Part shown: positions 27,987-37,183 of the stretch, in pieces | How the letters are laid out: every line of letters begins with the position of its first letter | Numbering within the stretch: the stretch's first letter is position 1 | Notes under the pieces: generated by a model | Told to the model about the DNA's origin: nothing | The model's database searches: none | The model's input: only the letters and a program-made list of their open reading frames with translations | Translations under genes and position numbers: made by a program | NCBI RefSeq assembly: GCF_019457615.1 | Contig: NZ_CP080414.1 | Span: forward strand, 50,001-114,000 | Origin: Shewanella zhangzhouensis | GTDB lineage: Bacteria > Pseudomonadota > Gammaproteobacteria > Enterobacterales > Shewanellaceae | Direction: 5' to 3' | Length of the DNA stretch: 64,000 nucleotides

Positions 27987-28952
27987 TCATGACTTGTTAC
28001 CGGCAGGCAGCAGGTACTTGAGCCCGTGGGTAAAACCACGGGGTGCCACGCTTAGATGATCCTCATCGTTGAGTACATCCAGCTTCAGCCGCAATGACGG
28101 GTAGCCACGGGACTTAAGGCTTTTCTCGAAATAGCGCGCATCCGTGACCATGTTGTAGCGGGTTGCAAAACGTGCATCGCCGGGTTTCATATCTTCATAC
28201 TCGCCCACATACAGATACACACTGGCGGGCAAGTCCTTGTTGGATTTGGCATACCGCTCTTCGAAGGACCACATGACCTTGTTGTCATACCAAAATGAGG
28301 GGCTGCCAAGCACATACCCGGCAAACAGTGTCGGATCGGTTAAGAGCGCCTGCGCCCCTAACAGCCCGCCATAAGAATGGCCGAGGAACAGTCGCCGCGT
28401 CTCATCGGTACGGTATTTATCTGCGACAAAGGGAATTGCTGATTGCTTGAGGTAATCGAGATACTTTTGCCCTTCACCATGAACTCCCTTGGCGGCATCC
28501 GAGCCCGGGCCATTGGGTGTGGGGGTGTAGTCGCGTCGGCGACTTGGCACGCCATGATCGCCAACAGAATATGACAGTCCCACCAGAATAAAGTCTTCAA
28601 TGGCAGGGCCGTGCCCATTCAGGCGCCTGGCAATTTGCTTCACCATGGCAAAGGCATAATCCGCATCGGTAACATAGAGCACCGGATAGCGCCGCGAAGG
28701 TTCCTTTTCATAGGAAGCAGGCAGCGCCACAAACACCCGATAATCGCGGCCGCTCTCGGGGTCTGGCACGTCCCAAACCTGGGTATCTACCACTTCATAG
28801 AGTTGCCCACTGCCACGTTGCCCGCCGAGCAGGGATGCGGCCTGCACCCCGGTTTTTGCTTGTACCACATGTGATTCAGCAGCCTCAGGAACCGTTGTTG
28901 CATGGACAAAATGAGCGCAGCAGGCGAGAAGGAGTCCACATATCCTTGTCAT
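27987..28952 (-). CDS. Exported alpha/beta-hydrolase esterase (BesA/IroE-like; 321 aa)
   Basis: Short N-terminal signal (residues 1-18, CAHFVHA). Esterase-D fold hydrolase: VWDVPDPESGRDYRVFVALPASYEKEPSRRYPVLYVTDAD, nucleophile in RLFLGHSYGGLLGAQALL, GYVLGSPSFWYDN and the His in NDEDHLSVAPRGF. Relatives include ferric-enterobactin/bacillibactin esterases and other acyl esterases, but there is no siderophore gene here, so the substrate is open. Convergent with the S9 peptidase. Confidence 0.82.
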   Translation of the reverse strand: MTRICGLLLACCAHFVHATTVPEAAESHVVQAKTGVQAASLLGGQRGSGQLYEVVDTQVWDVPDPESGRDYRVFVALPASYEKEPSRRYPVLYVTDADYAFAMVKQIARRLNGHGPAIEDFILVGLSYSVGDHGVPSRRRDYTPTPNGPGSDAAKGVHGEGQKYLDYLKQSAIPFVADKYRTDETRRLFLGHSYGGLLGAQALLTDPTLFAGYVLGSPSFWYDNKVMWSFEERYAKSNKDLPASVYLYVGEYEDMKPGDARFATRYNMVTDARYFEKSLKSRGYPSLRLKLDVLNDEDHLSVAPRGFTHGLKYLLPAGNKS

Positions 28953-29188
28953 TTAAATCATCCTTTAGGGTGGAAGGCCGGGGTGGCTCTGTATAAGTTG
29001 TCAGAGGATAACCCGAGCGTGAAATCATGGTGTGTAATGCAGGTCTTTTTCAAGTTTAAATCACCTGCCAATCAAGAGGTGTTGTGGCAACTTACTGAAA
29101 TAGCTGGGATGAGAGAACGCATCGGGCGGGGAATACGATGGGAGCGCAAGGTTAAACTTGCCTCGGCTCCCGAATCATTCACAGACCT

Positions 29189-30427
29189 TTATTGATGAAT
29201 CAGTCTGCCACCCTTCACCACATCCACCAGAGGGTTCACGCCGTAGGAATAGGCCAGCTCAGCCGGGGTAGAGATACGCCACAGGCAGAAGTCGGCATCC
29301 ATTCCTTCACGCAATATACCAACGCGCTGGTCTCGGCCAAGGGCGCGCGCGGCGTTGCGGGTAATACCGGCGAGTGCTTCTTCCGGGGTCAGGCGGAACA
29401 GGGTGCAGCCCATATTGAGCATCAGCAGGGTCGAGCAGATGGGCGATGAGCCAGGGTTAAAGTCGCTGGCGAGCACCATGGGCACCCCATGCTGACGCAA
29501 AAGGTCGATGGGGGGCAGCTTAGTTTCCCGCAGGAAGTAGAACGCGCCCGGCAGCAGTACGGCGCAGGTGCCACTCTGGGCGATGGCCTTAACACCGGTT
29601 TCGTCCAGGTATTCGATATGGTCCACCGACTTGGCACCCAAACGCGCGGCCAGTTCACTGCCACCGAGGTTGCTGAGTTGCTCGGCATGTAGCTTGATAT
29701 CCAGTCCCAGGGCCTTGGCGGCGCTCAGCACCCGCTCTGTCTGCTCCAGGTTAAAGGCGATGTTTTCGCAGAACACGTCGGCGGCATCGGCGAGGTTCTC
29801 GGCCACCACGGCGGGCAGCATCTCGTTAACCACCAGATCCACATAGGCATCTGTGCCTGCATCGCCCTGACCCTTGAACTCGGGCGGTACCGCATGGGCG
29901 CCGAGGAAGGTGGTGACCACATCCACGTGGTGATGTTTGCCAAGCTCGCGGGCAACCCGCAACAGCTTAAGCTCGGTGTCCAAATCCAGGCCGTAACCGG
30001 ATTTGATTTCCACCGTGGTTACCCCTTCTTTGGCCAGCGCATTCAGGCGGCGGCGGGCGAGATCAAACAGCTCGGCTTCGTCTGCTTCGCGGCAGGCCTT
30101 CACGGTGCTGACAATGCCGCCGCCGGCGCGGGCGATTTCTTCGTAGCTGGCACCCTGCAGACGCAGTTCGAATTCGTTGGCACGGTTACCGGCAAATACC
30201 AGGTGGGTGTGGGCATCGATCAGGCCGGGGGTCAGCCAGCCGCCATGGCCGCGGTGAACCGGGGTGGCGAGCACATCAAACTCGGGCAGGTCGGCACGTT
30301 TGCCAAGCCAGGCAATTTTGCCGTCTTTCACCGCCAGCGCAGCATCCGTGATGGCACCGTAGGCCTCACTCCTGGACGGGTCCATGGTGGCTAAGTTGAT
30401 ATCAATCCAAACCTGATCCCAAGACAT
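29189..30427 (-). CDS. hutI: Imidazolonepropionase HutI (412 aa)
   Basis: Hydrolyses imidazolonepropionate in histidine degradation. Amidohydrolase metal motif GLIDAHTHLVFAGNRANEFELR, GGIVSTVKACREA, VEIKSGYGLDLDTELKLLRV, FLGAHAVPPE, HAEQLSNLGGSELAARLGAKSVDHIEYLDE and LASDFNPGSSP are all present and the length is normal. Divergent from hutC across a 205-bp region that contains a perfect palindromic operator. hutU and hutH are not in the window. Confidence 0.96.
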   Translation of the reverse strand: MSWDQVWIDINLATMDPSRSEAYGAITDAALAVKDGKIAWLGKRADLPEFDVLATPVHRGHGGWLTPGLIDAHTHLVFAGNRANEFELRLQGASYEEIARAGGGIVSTVKACREADEAELFDLARRRLNALAKEGVTTVEIKSGYGLDLDTELKLLRVARELGKHHHVDVVTTFLGAHAVPPEFKGQGDAGTDAYVDLVVNEMLPAVVAENLADAADVFCENIAFNLEQTERVLSAAKALGLDIKLHAEQLSNLGGSELAARLGAKSVDHIEYLDETGVKAIAQSGTCAVLLPGAFYFLRETKLPPIDLLRQHGVPMVLASDFNPGSSPICSTLLMLNMGCTLFRLTPEEALAGITRNAARALGRDQRVGILREGMDADFCLWRISTPAELAYSYGVNPLVDVVKGGRLIHQ

Positions 30428-30546
30428 GCTGACTCCTGCTGTGGCTGTTGTGTAGGGTTTTTGTGTATTGCCGCTATAAAAATAGGTTGCGGCAACTGAC
30501 TAATCTATTGTCACGGCTTGATCTTTTGCCAATCAGCCAGTATCTA

Positions 30547-30560
30547 CTTGTATATACAAG
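30547..30560. promoter_or_regulatory. Candidate HutC operator, perfect palindrome CTTGTATATACAAG
   Basis: A 14-bp perfect palindrome in the hutI-hutC intergenic region, in the position expected for the GntR/HutC repressor and of the TGTATATACA type known for HutC sites. It lies 73 bp before the hutC ATG and 120 bp before hutI. Confidence 0.8.
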
Positions 30561-30632
30561 CTTGGATTATAGCCGACTCTCAGGCGGGAAAGACAGCCGC
30601 AAACCGCAACCGGCAGACATTAAGGGGTGCAC

Positions 30633-31337
30633 ATGACCACAGCAAAGTTTGCCGAAATCAAAGAATACATACGGCGCCATATCGAGGCGGGTGACTGGGA
30701 AGAAAATACCCGGGTACCCTCCGAGAATCAGCTCGCCGAGCAATTTGGCTGCAGCCGCATGACCGCCCGGCGGGCGCTGACTGAGTTGGTGGAGGCCGGG
30801 GTGCTGGAGCGCTCTCAGGGGTTGGGGACCTTTGTGGCATCGCTCAAGTCCCAGTCAAGCATGCTGTCTATTCGCAATATCGCCGATGAAATCAAGGGGC
30901 GCGGTCATGGTCACAGCGTGCAGGTACTTGAGCTGACCGCTATCAATGCCATCGCCCCCATCGCCATTGCCCTTGGGTTGGAGGAGGGCTCGGACGTGTT
31001 TTACTCATTGCTGGTGCATTGTGAACAGGGAATGCCGCTGCAATTGGAGGAGCGCTTTGTTAACCCCGAGCTTATTCCGCACTATCTGAAACAGGACTTC
31101 AGCAGCCAGACGCCACACGAATATCTGTCACAGGTGGCGCCGCTGACCGAGGCGCGTCACACCATTGAGGCGATTATCCCGAAAGAGCAGGTACGACTGC
31201 ACCTGAATATGCCCGAAGGCGAACCCTGCCTGCAGATCATCCGTCGTACCTGGTCCCGTCAGGGGGTGGTGAGTTTTGCCCGCCTGGTACATCCCGGCAG
31301 TCGTTTTCGTCTGGGTGGCCACCTTACGTTTAAATAG
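30633..31337 (+). CDS. hutC: Histidine utilisation repressor HutC, GntR family (234 aa)
   Basis: N-terminal GntR winged helix at about residues 5-70 (FAEIKEYIRRHIEAGDWEENTRVPSENQLAEQFGCSRMTARRALTELVEAGVLERSQGLGTFVA) and a UTRA-type effector domain (EIKGRGHGHSVQVLEL, LHLNMPEGEPCLQIIRRTW, VVSFARLVHPGSRFRLGGHLTF). HutC proteins sense urocanate. AAGGGG lies 5 bp before the ATG at 30633; the GTG two codons upstream is possible but less likely. Autoregulation through the palindrome at 30547 is likely. Confidence 0.94.
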   Translation: MTTAKFAEIKEYIRRHIEAGDWEENTRVPSENQLAEQFGCSRMTARRALTELVEAGVLERSQGLGTFVASLKSQSSMLSIRNIADEIKGRGHGHSVQVLELTAINAIAPIAIALGLEEGSDVFYSLLVHCEQGMPLQLEERFVNPELIPHYLKQDFSSQTPHEYLSQVAPLTEARHTIEAIIPKEQVRLHLNMPEGEPCLQIIRRTWSRQGVVSFARLVHPGSRFRLGGHLTFK

Positions 31338-31564
31338 ACGTCTCTTTTTGGCAACGCTGCGGCAGCGCAAAAGAGCATCAGTGTGCGGTTTTGCGAAAAA
31401 CACCGTTTCAGTCGAAGGTTGAACAAGTTTAAATCTTTTTGGATTTCATATTGTTAATTTGGCTATTTTTCTTCTGTCGATGAATGGTTTTTTGCCAAGA
31501 TCCCGGATTGTGGATAGCATAGAGCTTCATTGGTTTTTGTTTGCTGGATAACGCTTTGCCAAGA

Positions 31565-34042
31565 ATGCCGCGCCTGTCACTGGCCTTAATGGCACCTCTG
31601 TGTCTGATACTGCTCTACCTGAGTCTGGTAGGGGCAGAGTTTTACTATGAAAAATCCCTCAAGCAGGAGCAGGTGGCAGAAGCGCAGTTGGCCCAGGTCA
31701 GACAGCAAATGTTCCGCTTGCAGCACATAGTGTCAGAGGCCATGGCAGTACAGGATACCGACCGTATTGCTCAGGAGGTGTCGTTGGCCGCGACTGATCT
31801 TGAGTTGATGGTGCTGGTGCTGGTGGACCCGGGCAGCAACATTCGTTATGCCAATCACCTGGTGTGGCAGGGCAGTCGTGCCAGTCAGGTCATCGACGGT
31901 TATGAACCGTCGCGTCATCAGCAGACGGTGGCCGCCCAAAAGCCCTGGGTACAGGTCAATCCCGACCGCCTATCGATTCAGGCTTACTACCCTGTGAATC
32001 ACAGTGGCGTTCCCCGCTACAGTGAGATCAACCTAATCTATCTGGAATACGACCTCTCCGGTGCCTACAGCCGTGCCATCAGCGAACTGCAGCAACGCTT
32101 TTTGCAGATATGGGGCGGCGGTGCCTTGCTGATCCTGATGTTTTTAACCGTGTTTCATTATGTGGGTGTCAGACCGCTTCGCAGTTTGCTGCGTTTGGCC
32201 CGCCTGAAGCAGGCTGAGCCTTTGGCGCAGACTGTGCCCATGGCCTCCAGCGAAGTCGCCAAATTGCAGCAGTACATGTACCAGACCGAACTCAAGCTCA
32301 AGCGTACCCTCAAGCAGCTGCGTGACTCAGAGCAGCGTTGGTTGTTTGCAGTGGAAGGTTCTCAAACCGGCATTTGGGACTGGCAGATAAGCAGTGGCGA
32401 ACTGTTTTTGTCTGACCGCTGGAAAGAAATGCTGGGATATGGCCCCACAGAGCTGAAAAACGAGTACAGCTCCTGGGAAAGTCGTTTACACCCGGACGAT
32501 AAAGCGCGGGTGCTGGAGCGACTGCAAAGCTATCTCAAGGGCGAAGCCGATGTTTACGAGAGCCGTCATCGCCTGAAACACCGTCAGGGGCATTATATTT
32601 GGGTGCTCGATCGCGGCATGGTGGTGGAATGGGAAGAAGACGGGCGCGCGGCACGGGTGATAGGCAGCCAGCGGGATGTGTCGGAAGATGTGCGTAATCA
32701 GCAGGCCATCGCCCATCAGGCCAACCACGACTCCCTGACCAACCTGGCCAACCGCCGGGCCGTGATGGATGCCCTGTTCGAGTTTCAGCAGGCTGGCCCC
32801 GGCAGCATGTTACGCCTGGGCGCCCTGCTGCTGATAGATTTGGACAACTTTAAACTCGTCAACGATGCCCTGGGCCATCACCATGGCGATCGTCTGCTGA
32901 TTCAGGCTGCGGCCAGATTGTCGGGCTTTTTCAGTGGTAATGCCCTGGTGGCTAGATTGGGCGGCGATGAATTTGCCATTATGGTGCTCGACCTCGCGAC
33001 CGACATTGAACAGGCGGCCCATCAGGCGATGCAACTGGGGGCGGAGCTGAAGCAGCAGATTGCCCGCAGTTTTCAGCTCTCGGATCAGCAAATCAATGTC
33101 ACCGCCTCCGTGGGTGTGTGCCTGTTCGATAACCATCATCCGGTTGAGCCGGCGCAGCTGCTCAAACGTGCAGATATGGCCATGTACGCGGCCAAGGATG
33201 GTGGCCGCAATGGCTGCGCCCTGTACAGTGACGAACTGGAAGACAAGGCCACCGAAAACCTGTGGCTGCAAAACGAGTTGCGTCATGCCATTGAGCGTGA
33301 ACAACTGTCTTTGGTGTTTCAGCCCATCTTTAACCACGACGGTGAGCTGGTGTGCTGCGAGGCCCTGTGCCGCTGGCACCATCCTGAGCGCGGCCCCATT
33401 TCACCGGCACAGTTTATTCCGGTGGCCGAAGATTCGGGGCTTATCATTGGCATAGGCCAATGGGTATTGCTGGAAGTGTGCCGCACCCTCAAGGCGATGG
33501 CAGAAAAAGGCACCCCCATGCCGGCGGTGGCCGTCAACATCAGTGCAAGGCATTTTAACCAGAGTGATTTTGTGGAACGCCTGCTGGCCTTGCTCAAAGC
33601 GCATCAGGTATCGCCTGAGCAGATTGAGCTGGAGCTGACCGAATACGCACTGTTGTCCAACCTCAATGCCATCAGCGAGCGGATGCAGCGACTGCGCAGC
33701 GCCGGTTTTTCCATCGCCATTGATGACTTTGGTACCGGTTATTCGTCACTGAGTTACTTGCAGAGTCTGCCGCTCTCCAGGCTGAAACTGGATGCCGCCT
33801 TTGTCGGCCGTATCGGTACGGAAGCGGGCAATGCCATAGTGCGGGCCATTGTTGAAATGGCCCACAGCCTCATGTTGAAGGTGGTGGCAGAAGGGGTTGA
33901 GACCGAGGCCCAGCAGGCATATCTCTCAAGCCTCGATTGTGATTTCTTCCAGGGTTATTTGCTTGGTAAACCCATGCCAGCGTCAGAATTGGTGACACGG
34001 CGTATTGCCCCCAGCGTCCACAGCGCAAATCGCCGGGGCTGA
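31565..34042 (+). CDS. Membrane GGDEF-EAL protein with PAS sensor (825 aa)
   Basis: TM1 at about residues 8-27 and TM2 near 190-210 enclose a periplasmic domain. A PAS domain follows at about 260-380 (QTGIWDWQISSGELFLSDRWKEMLGY, YIWVLDRGMVVE), then GGDEF (site ARLGGDEFAIMV; no RxxD inhibitory site is visible) and EAL. The EAL domain keeps its key residues: EALCRWHHPERG, VNISARHFNQSDF, LELTEYALL, IDDFGTGYSSL, LKLDAAFV and AEGVETEAQ. It can therefore plausibly both make and break cyclic di-GMP. Start: the frame opens at TTG 31541; I use ATG 31565 for want of a good SD for either. Confidence 0.9.
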   Translation: MPRLSLALMAPLCLILLYLSLVGAEFYYEKSLKQEQVAEAQLAQVRQQMFRLQHIVSEAMAVQDTDRIAQEVSLAATDLELMVLVLVDPGSNIRYANHLVWQGSRASQVIDGYEPSRHQQTVAAQKPWVQVNPDRLSIQAYYPVNHSGVPRYSEINLIYLEYDLSGAYSRAISELQQRFLQIWGGGALLILMFLTVFHYVGVRPLRSLLRLARLKQAEPLAQTVPMASSEVAKLQQYMYQTELKLKRTLKQLRDSEQRWLFAVEGSQTGIWDWQISSGELFLSDRWKEMLGYGPTELKNEYSSWESRLHPDDKARVLERLQSYLKGEADVYESRHRLKHRQGHYIWVLDRGMVVEWEEDGRAARVIGSQRDVSEDVRNQQAIAHQANHDSLTNLANRRAVMDALFEFQQAGPGSMLRLGALLLIDLDNFKLVNDALGHHHGDRLLIQAAARLSGFFSGNALVARLGGDEFAIMVLDLATDIEQAAHQAMQLGAELKQQIARSFQLSDQQINVTASVGVCLFDNHHPVEPAQLLKRADMAMYAAKDGGRNGCALYSDELEDKATENLWLQNELRHAIEREQLSLVFQPIFNHDGELVCCEALCRWHHPERGPISPAQFIPVAEDSGLIIGIGQWVLLEVCRTLKAMAEKGTPMPAVAVNISARHFNQSDFVERLLALLKAHQVSPEQIELELTEYALLSNLNAISERMQRLRSAGFSIAIDDFGTGYSSLSYLQSLPLSRLKLDAAFVGRIGTEAGNAIVRAIVEMAHSLMLKVVAEGVETEAQQAYLSSLDCDFFQGYLLGKPMPASELVTRRIAPSVHSANRRG

Positions 34043-34095
34043 CTCTCCAAACTTCGGCAGGGCAGGACGTACTCTCCAGATATCAGGCCTGCGTA

Positions 34096-35049
34096 TCAGC
34101 GGTGTTTGGCGTGGCTGGCAAAAAAGCCCAGCATCGCCTCTATCGCCTTGGTGCGTGCGCCGTCGCATTCCATCAGAATCTCATGGCGGGCATCGTTAAT
34201 CTGCAAGCACTCGCACAGTCCACCCAGGGCCCGATTCTGGGCCTTATTGTCGACTATGGTGTCTTCACTCGCCTGTAACACCAGCAAAGGGATTTTGCTC
34301 TCCCGCGCAGCCAATACCGCCTCGTCACAGGCATCCAAAGCTTCCAGCAGCCAGCGGTTGGTGGGCGAGCCCAGTTGCAATTGCGGGTTTTGCTGATAGA
34401 GCTCGCGGTAGGCCTGATAACGGGCCTCGCTCTTGGTGAGGTCGTTTTTGGCAAAGGGCGCCGGGTTATAGTCCTTGCCCCCCAGAATGTAGTTGGGCAG
34501 CCCCTTGGCGCTGGCATCGAGCTTTTGCGCCAGCCAGCGCACAAACACCTTGTTCATGGGCAGGCAGATGCCGTACATGGGCGCCGAGAAACAGGCGGCA
34601 CTGAACACGCCCGGGTGTGCCTGCAAGTACAGGGTGCCTATGGCGCCGCCCATGGAGTGGCCGGCCAGAAACAGCGGTGCTTTGGCCCGCGGACGCACCA
34701 CCTGCTCCATAAAACCGTGAAAGTCAGCAATATAGTCGCTGAAGTGCGCCACATGGCCCATATGACGATTGGGCGTAAGGCGGCTCGATAAGCCCTGGCC
34801 CCTGTGGTCGAGGGCATAGACACTGTAGCCGGCATCATAGAAGGCCTGGTACAGCTCCAGATACTTGAGAAAGGCCTCAACCCGGCCATTGGAAAAAACA
34901 ATGCTGCCCTTGGGGCTGGGGTGTTCCAGAGCCAGCCAGGCGATGTCGACGCCGGGGCTGGTGGACAGACTGCCAAGCTCACAGCTCTGATACAGCGCCA
35001 TGAGGGCGGGTGGAATAGTCAAAGATGTATTCAAAGCTGGTGTATGCAT
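34096..35049 (-). CDS. Lysophospholipase-like alpha/beta hydrolase (PldB-like; 317 aa)
   Basis: Serine hydrolase of the monoglyceride lipase/lysophospholipase L2 type: YSVYALDHRGQGLSSRLTPNRHMGHV, nucleophile in LFLAGHSMGGAIGTLYLQ, VLQASEDTIVDNKAQNRAL (Asp) and a late His in NDARHEILMECDG. No signal peptide, so probably cytoplasmic or peripheral. Adjacent to the DUF885 gene on the same strand with a 44-bp gap, so the two may be cotranscribed. Confidence 0.85.
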   Translation of the reverse strand: MHTPALNTSLTIPPALMALYQSCELGSLSTSPGVDIAWLALEHPSPKGSIVFSNGRVEAFLKYLELYQAFYDAGYSVYALDHRGQGLSSRLTPNRHMGHVAHFSDYIADFHGFMEQVVRPRAKAPLFLAGHSMGGAIGTLYLQAHPGVFSAACFSAPMYGICLPMNKVFVRWLAQKLDASAKGLPNYILGGKDYNPAPFAKNDLTKSEARYQAYRELYQQNPQLQLGSPTNRWLLEALDACDEAVLAARESKIPLLVLQASEDTIVDNKAQNRALGGLCECLQINDARHEILMECDGARTKAIEAMLGFFASHAKHR

Positions 35050-35093
35050 GTGAGGCTGTTACAGATACCGGGGCCAGCGGCCCCGGATTTGGT

Positions 35094-36953
35094 TCAGGCC
35101 GCTTTGGCGGCGGCGATAAAGTCGTTGATTTGTTGCTCCAGCACCGACAGGGGCACACTGCCATGGGCCAGCACGGCATCATGGAAAGCGCGGATATCGA
35201 ATTTTTCACCCAGCTCGGCTTCAGCCCTGGCCCGCAGACGCTTGATGGTGAGCTCGCCAATCTTGTACGACACCGCCTGACCTGGCCAGGAGATGTAGCG
35301 GTCGATTTCGGTATTCACATTATGCAGCGACAGTGCGGTGTTGCCCGCCATAAAGTCGATGGCATGCTGACGGCTCCAGCCCTTGGCGTGCATGCCGGTA
35401 TCCACCACCAAACGGGCAGCGCGCCACATTTCATAGGTCAGGCGGCCAAAGTTGCTGTAAGGGTCGGTGTAGAAACCGCCTTCCAGCCCCAGGTATTCGC
35501 TGTACAGGCCCCAGCCTTCGCCAAAGGCAGAAATATAGCTGTAGCGGCGGAAGTTGGGCAGCTTGTCCAGTTCCTGATTGAGGGCAATTTGCAGGTGATG
35601 GCCGGGTACGGCTTCGTGCAGGGTCAGGGCTTCCATTTCATACAGTGGACGTTTGTCCAGCGCATAGGTGTTGACCCAGTAATAACCGGCTTTGTCCGGT
35701 GCAGAGGAGCCCGAATAGCGGCCTGTGGTGTATTTGGGGGCGATTTCGGCCGGTACCGGCTCTATGCCATAGGGCTGACGTGGCAGCTTGCCAAAGAACT
35801 TCGGCAGCATGGCGTCGGCCTTCTTGGCAATGTAGGCGGCTTCTTTCAAAAGCTGCTCCGGCGTGGTGGCGTAGAAGCGCGGATCGGTGCGCAGGAAGTG
35901 CAGGAACTCATCGAAGCTTCCCTTAAAGCCGGTGCTCTTGATGACGGCTTCCATTTCGGCGCGGATACGGGCCACTTCTTTGAGACCCAGTTGATGTACT
36001 TCGTCCGAGGTCATGTCGAGGGTGGTGTAGTAACGCACCCGGTTCTCGTAGAAGTCCTGGCCATTCGGCATGTCGTAGGCGGCGATGGTTTCACGGGCGT
36101 TTGGCATGTACTCGCCGGTCATGAAGTCATAGAAGGCCTGATACTGGGGCAGCACTTTCTCCGCGACGGCCTTGCGACCGGCTTGAGTCAGCTCTGCCTT
36201 GTCGGCGGCGCTGAAATGGGCCGGAAATTCCTTAAAGGGGGCGAAGTAGGTGCTGTCTTCCACCGGCACCATAAAGGCGCTGATGCTGTCTTCAAAGCCC
36301 TTGAGGGTGACCTTGGGCGGGGTGATACCACTCGCCACCCCCTGACGCAGCCAGAAAGTTTGCTGGGCAAAGTACTGTGGCAGGGCATTCAACTTGGCGA
36401 GGTAATTGTCGTAGTCTTCGCGGGTCTTGAAGCTGCCTTTGGCCATGGAGGCAATGTAGGCGTGGAAGCCACCTTCGGAGGAGATGGGCATGTAATGGTC
36501 TTTAAACTGATACATGTCGACATCGTTCTGAATTTGCCCCTGAAGGATATCGGCATTGATGCGGTCTTCTTTGGACAGCTTGCTGCGGTCCAGGGCCTTC
36601 AGCGAGGCCAGCAGGCCCTGACGCTTAAGCTGAGTCTCGGCAAGACGCTCAGGAGACAGGTCGGCCAGTTTGCCGGCTGCGGACTTATCGCCCTGGTCGT
36701 AGGCCAATGAGGGGCTAATTTCCAAATCCAGCTGCCAAGCCTTGTCGATAATGCTTTGCAGATTTTTATCAAGAATGACCGGGGCGGCTTTGACCTCGGC
36801 AGCTTTGGGCTCTTCGGCAGCGGGGCGTTGCTGTGCACGATTGGCATCGTAAGAATACCTGTAAGCATCGCTGGCGGTGGTGTTGACGTTGCAACCGGCG
36901 AGGGTGCCGGCAAGAGCCAGAGCGAGCAGTGACGGTTTGAAGAGCTTGTGCAT
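35094..36953 (-). CDS. DUF885-domain lipoprotein, probable metallopeptidase (619 aa)
   Basis: Lipobox LAGTLAGC (Cys about residue 21) marks an outer- or inner-membrane lipoprotein. The DUF885 core has the metal-binding pattern LTLHEAVPGHHLQIAL (HExxxGHH), followed by FGEGWGLYSEYLGLEGGFY and YISWPGQAVSYKIGELTIKRLR. Family members are of uncertain activity, with a zinc peptidase proposed. Length is typical. Confidence 0.87.
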   Translation of the reverse strand: MHKLFKPSLLALALAGTLAGCNVNTTASDAYRYSYDANRAQQRPAAEEPKAAEVKAAPVILDKNLQSIIDKAWQLDLEISPSLAYDQGDKSAAGKLADLSPERLAETQLKRQGLLASLKALDRSKLSKEDRINADILQGQIQNDVDMYQFKDHYMPISSEGGFHAYIASMAKGSFKTREDYDNYLAKLNALPQYFAQQTFWLRQGVASGITPPKVTLKGFEDSISAFMVPVEDSTYFAPFKEFPAHFSAADKAELTQAGRKAVAEKVLPQYQAFYDFMTGEYMPNARETIAAYDMPNGQDFYENRVRYYTTLDMTSDEVHQLGLKEVARIRAEMEAVIKSTGFKGSFDEFLHFLRTDPRFYATTPEQLLKEAAYIAKKADAMLPKFFGKLPRQPYGIEPVPAEIAPKYTTGRYSGSSAPDKAGYYWVNTYALDKRPLYEMEALTLHEAVPGHHLQIALNQELDKLPNFRRYSYISAFGEGWGLYSEYLGLEGGFYTDPYSNFGRLTYEMWRAARLVVDTGMHAKGWSRQHAIDFMAGNTALSLHNVNTEIDRYISWPGQAVSYKIGELTIKRLRARAEAELGEKFDIRAFHDAVLAHGSVPLSVLEQQINDFIAAAKAA

Positions 36954-37183
36954 GCCGTTGTCCTTGTGATTTTGTGTTATCCAACGAGGGATTATGCCTG
37001 ACTGTCGCCGCCTTGCCAGCCCGAAGCCTTAACTTTAGCCACTAAGTTTGTGAGAAATTGTTGATTTTGAGAGCAGATTGAACATTACTCAGATTTAAGC
37101 CTGCAATTGCGTGTTAAACTTCATCGCTGCCCAAGACCAGGAATAAAAACACAATTGGCGGGGCTTTCAAACAGGGGTTAACT

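Noticed and set aside
28902..29195. 97-codon plus-strand ORF between the esterase and hutI
   Set aside because: Starts inside the esterase coding region on the other strand, no SD and no recognisable protein pattern.
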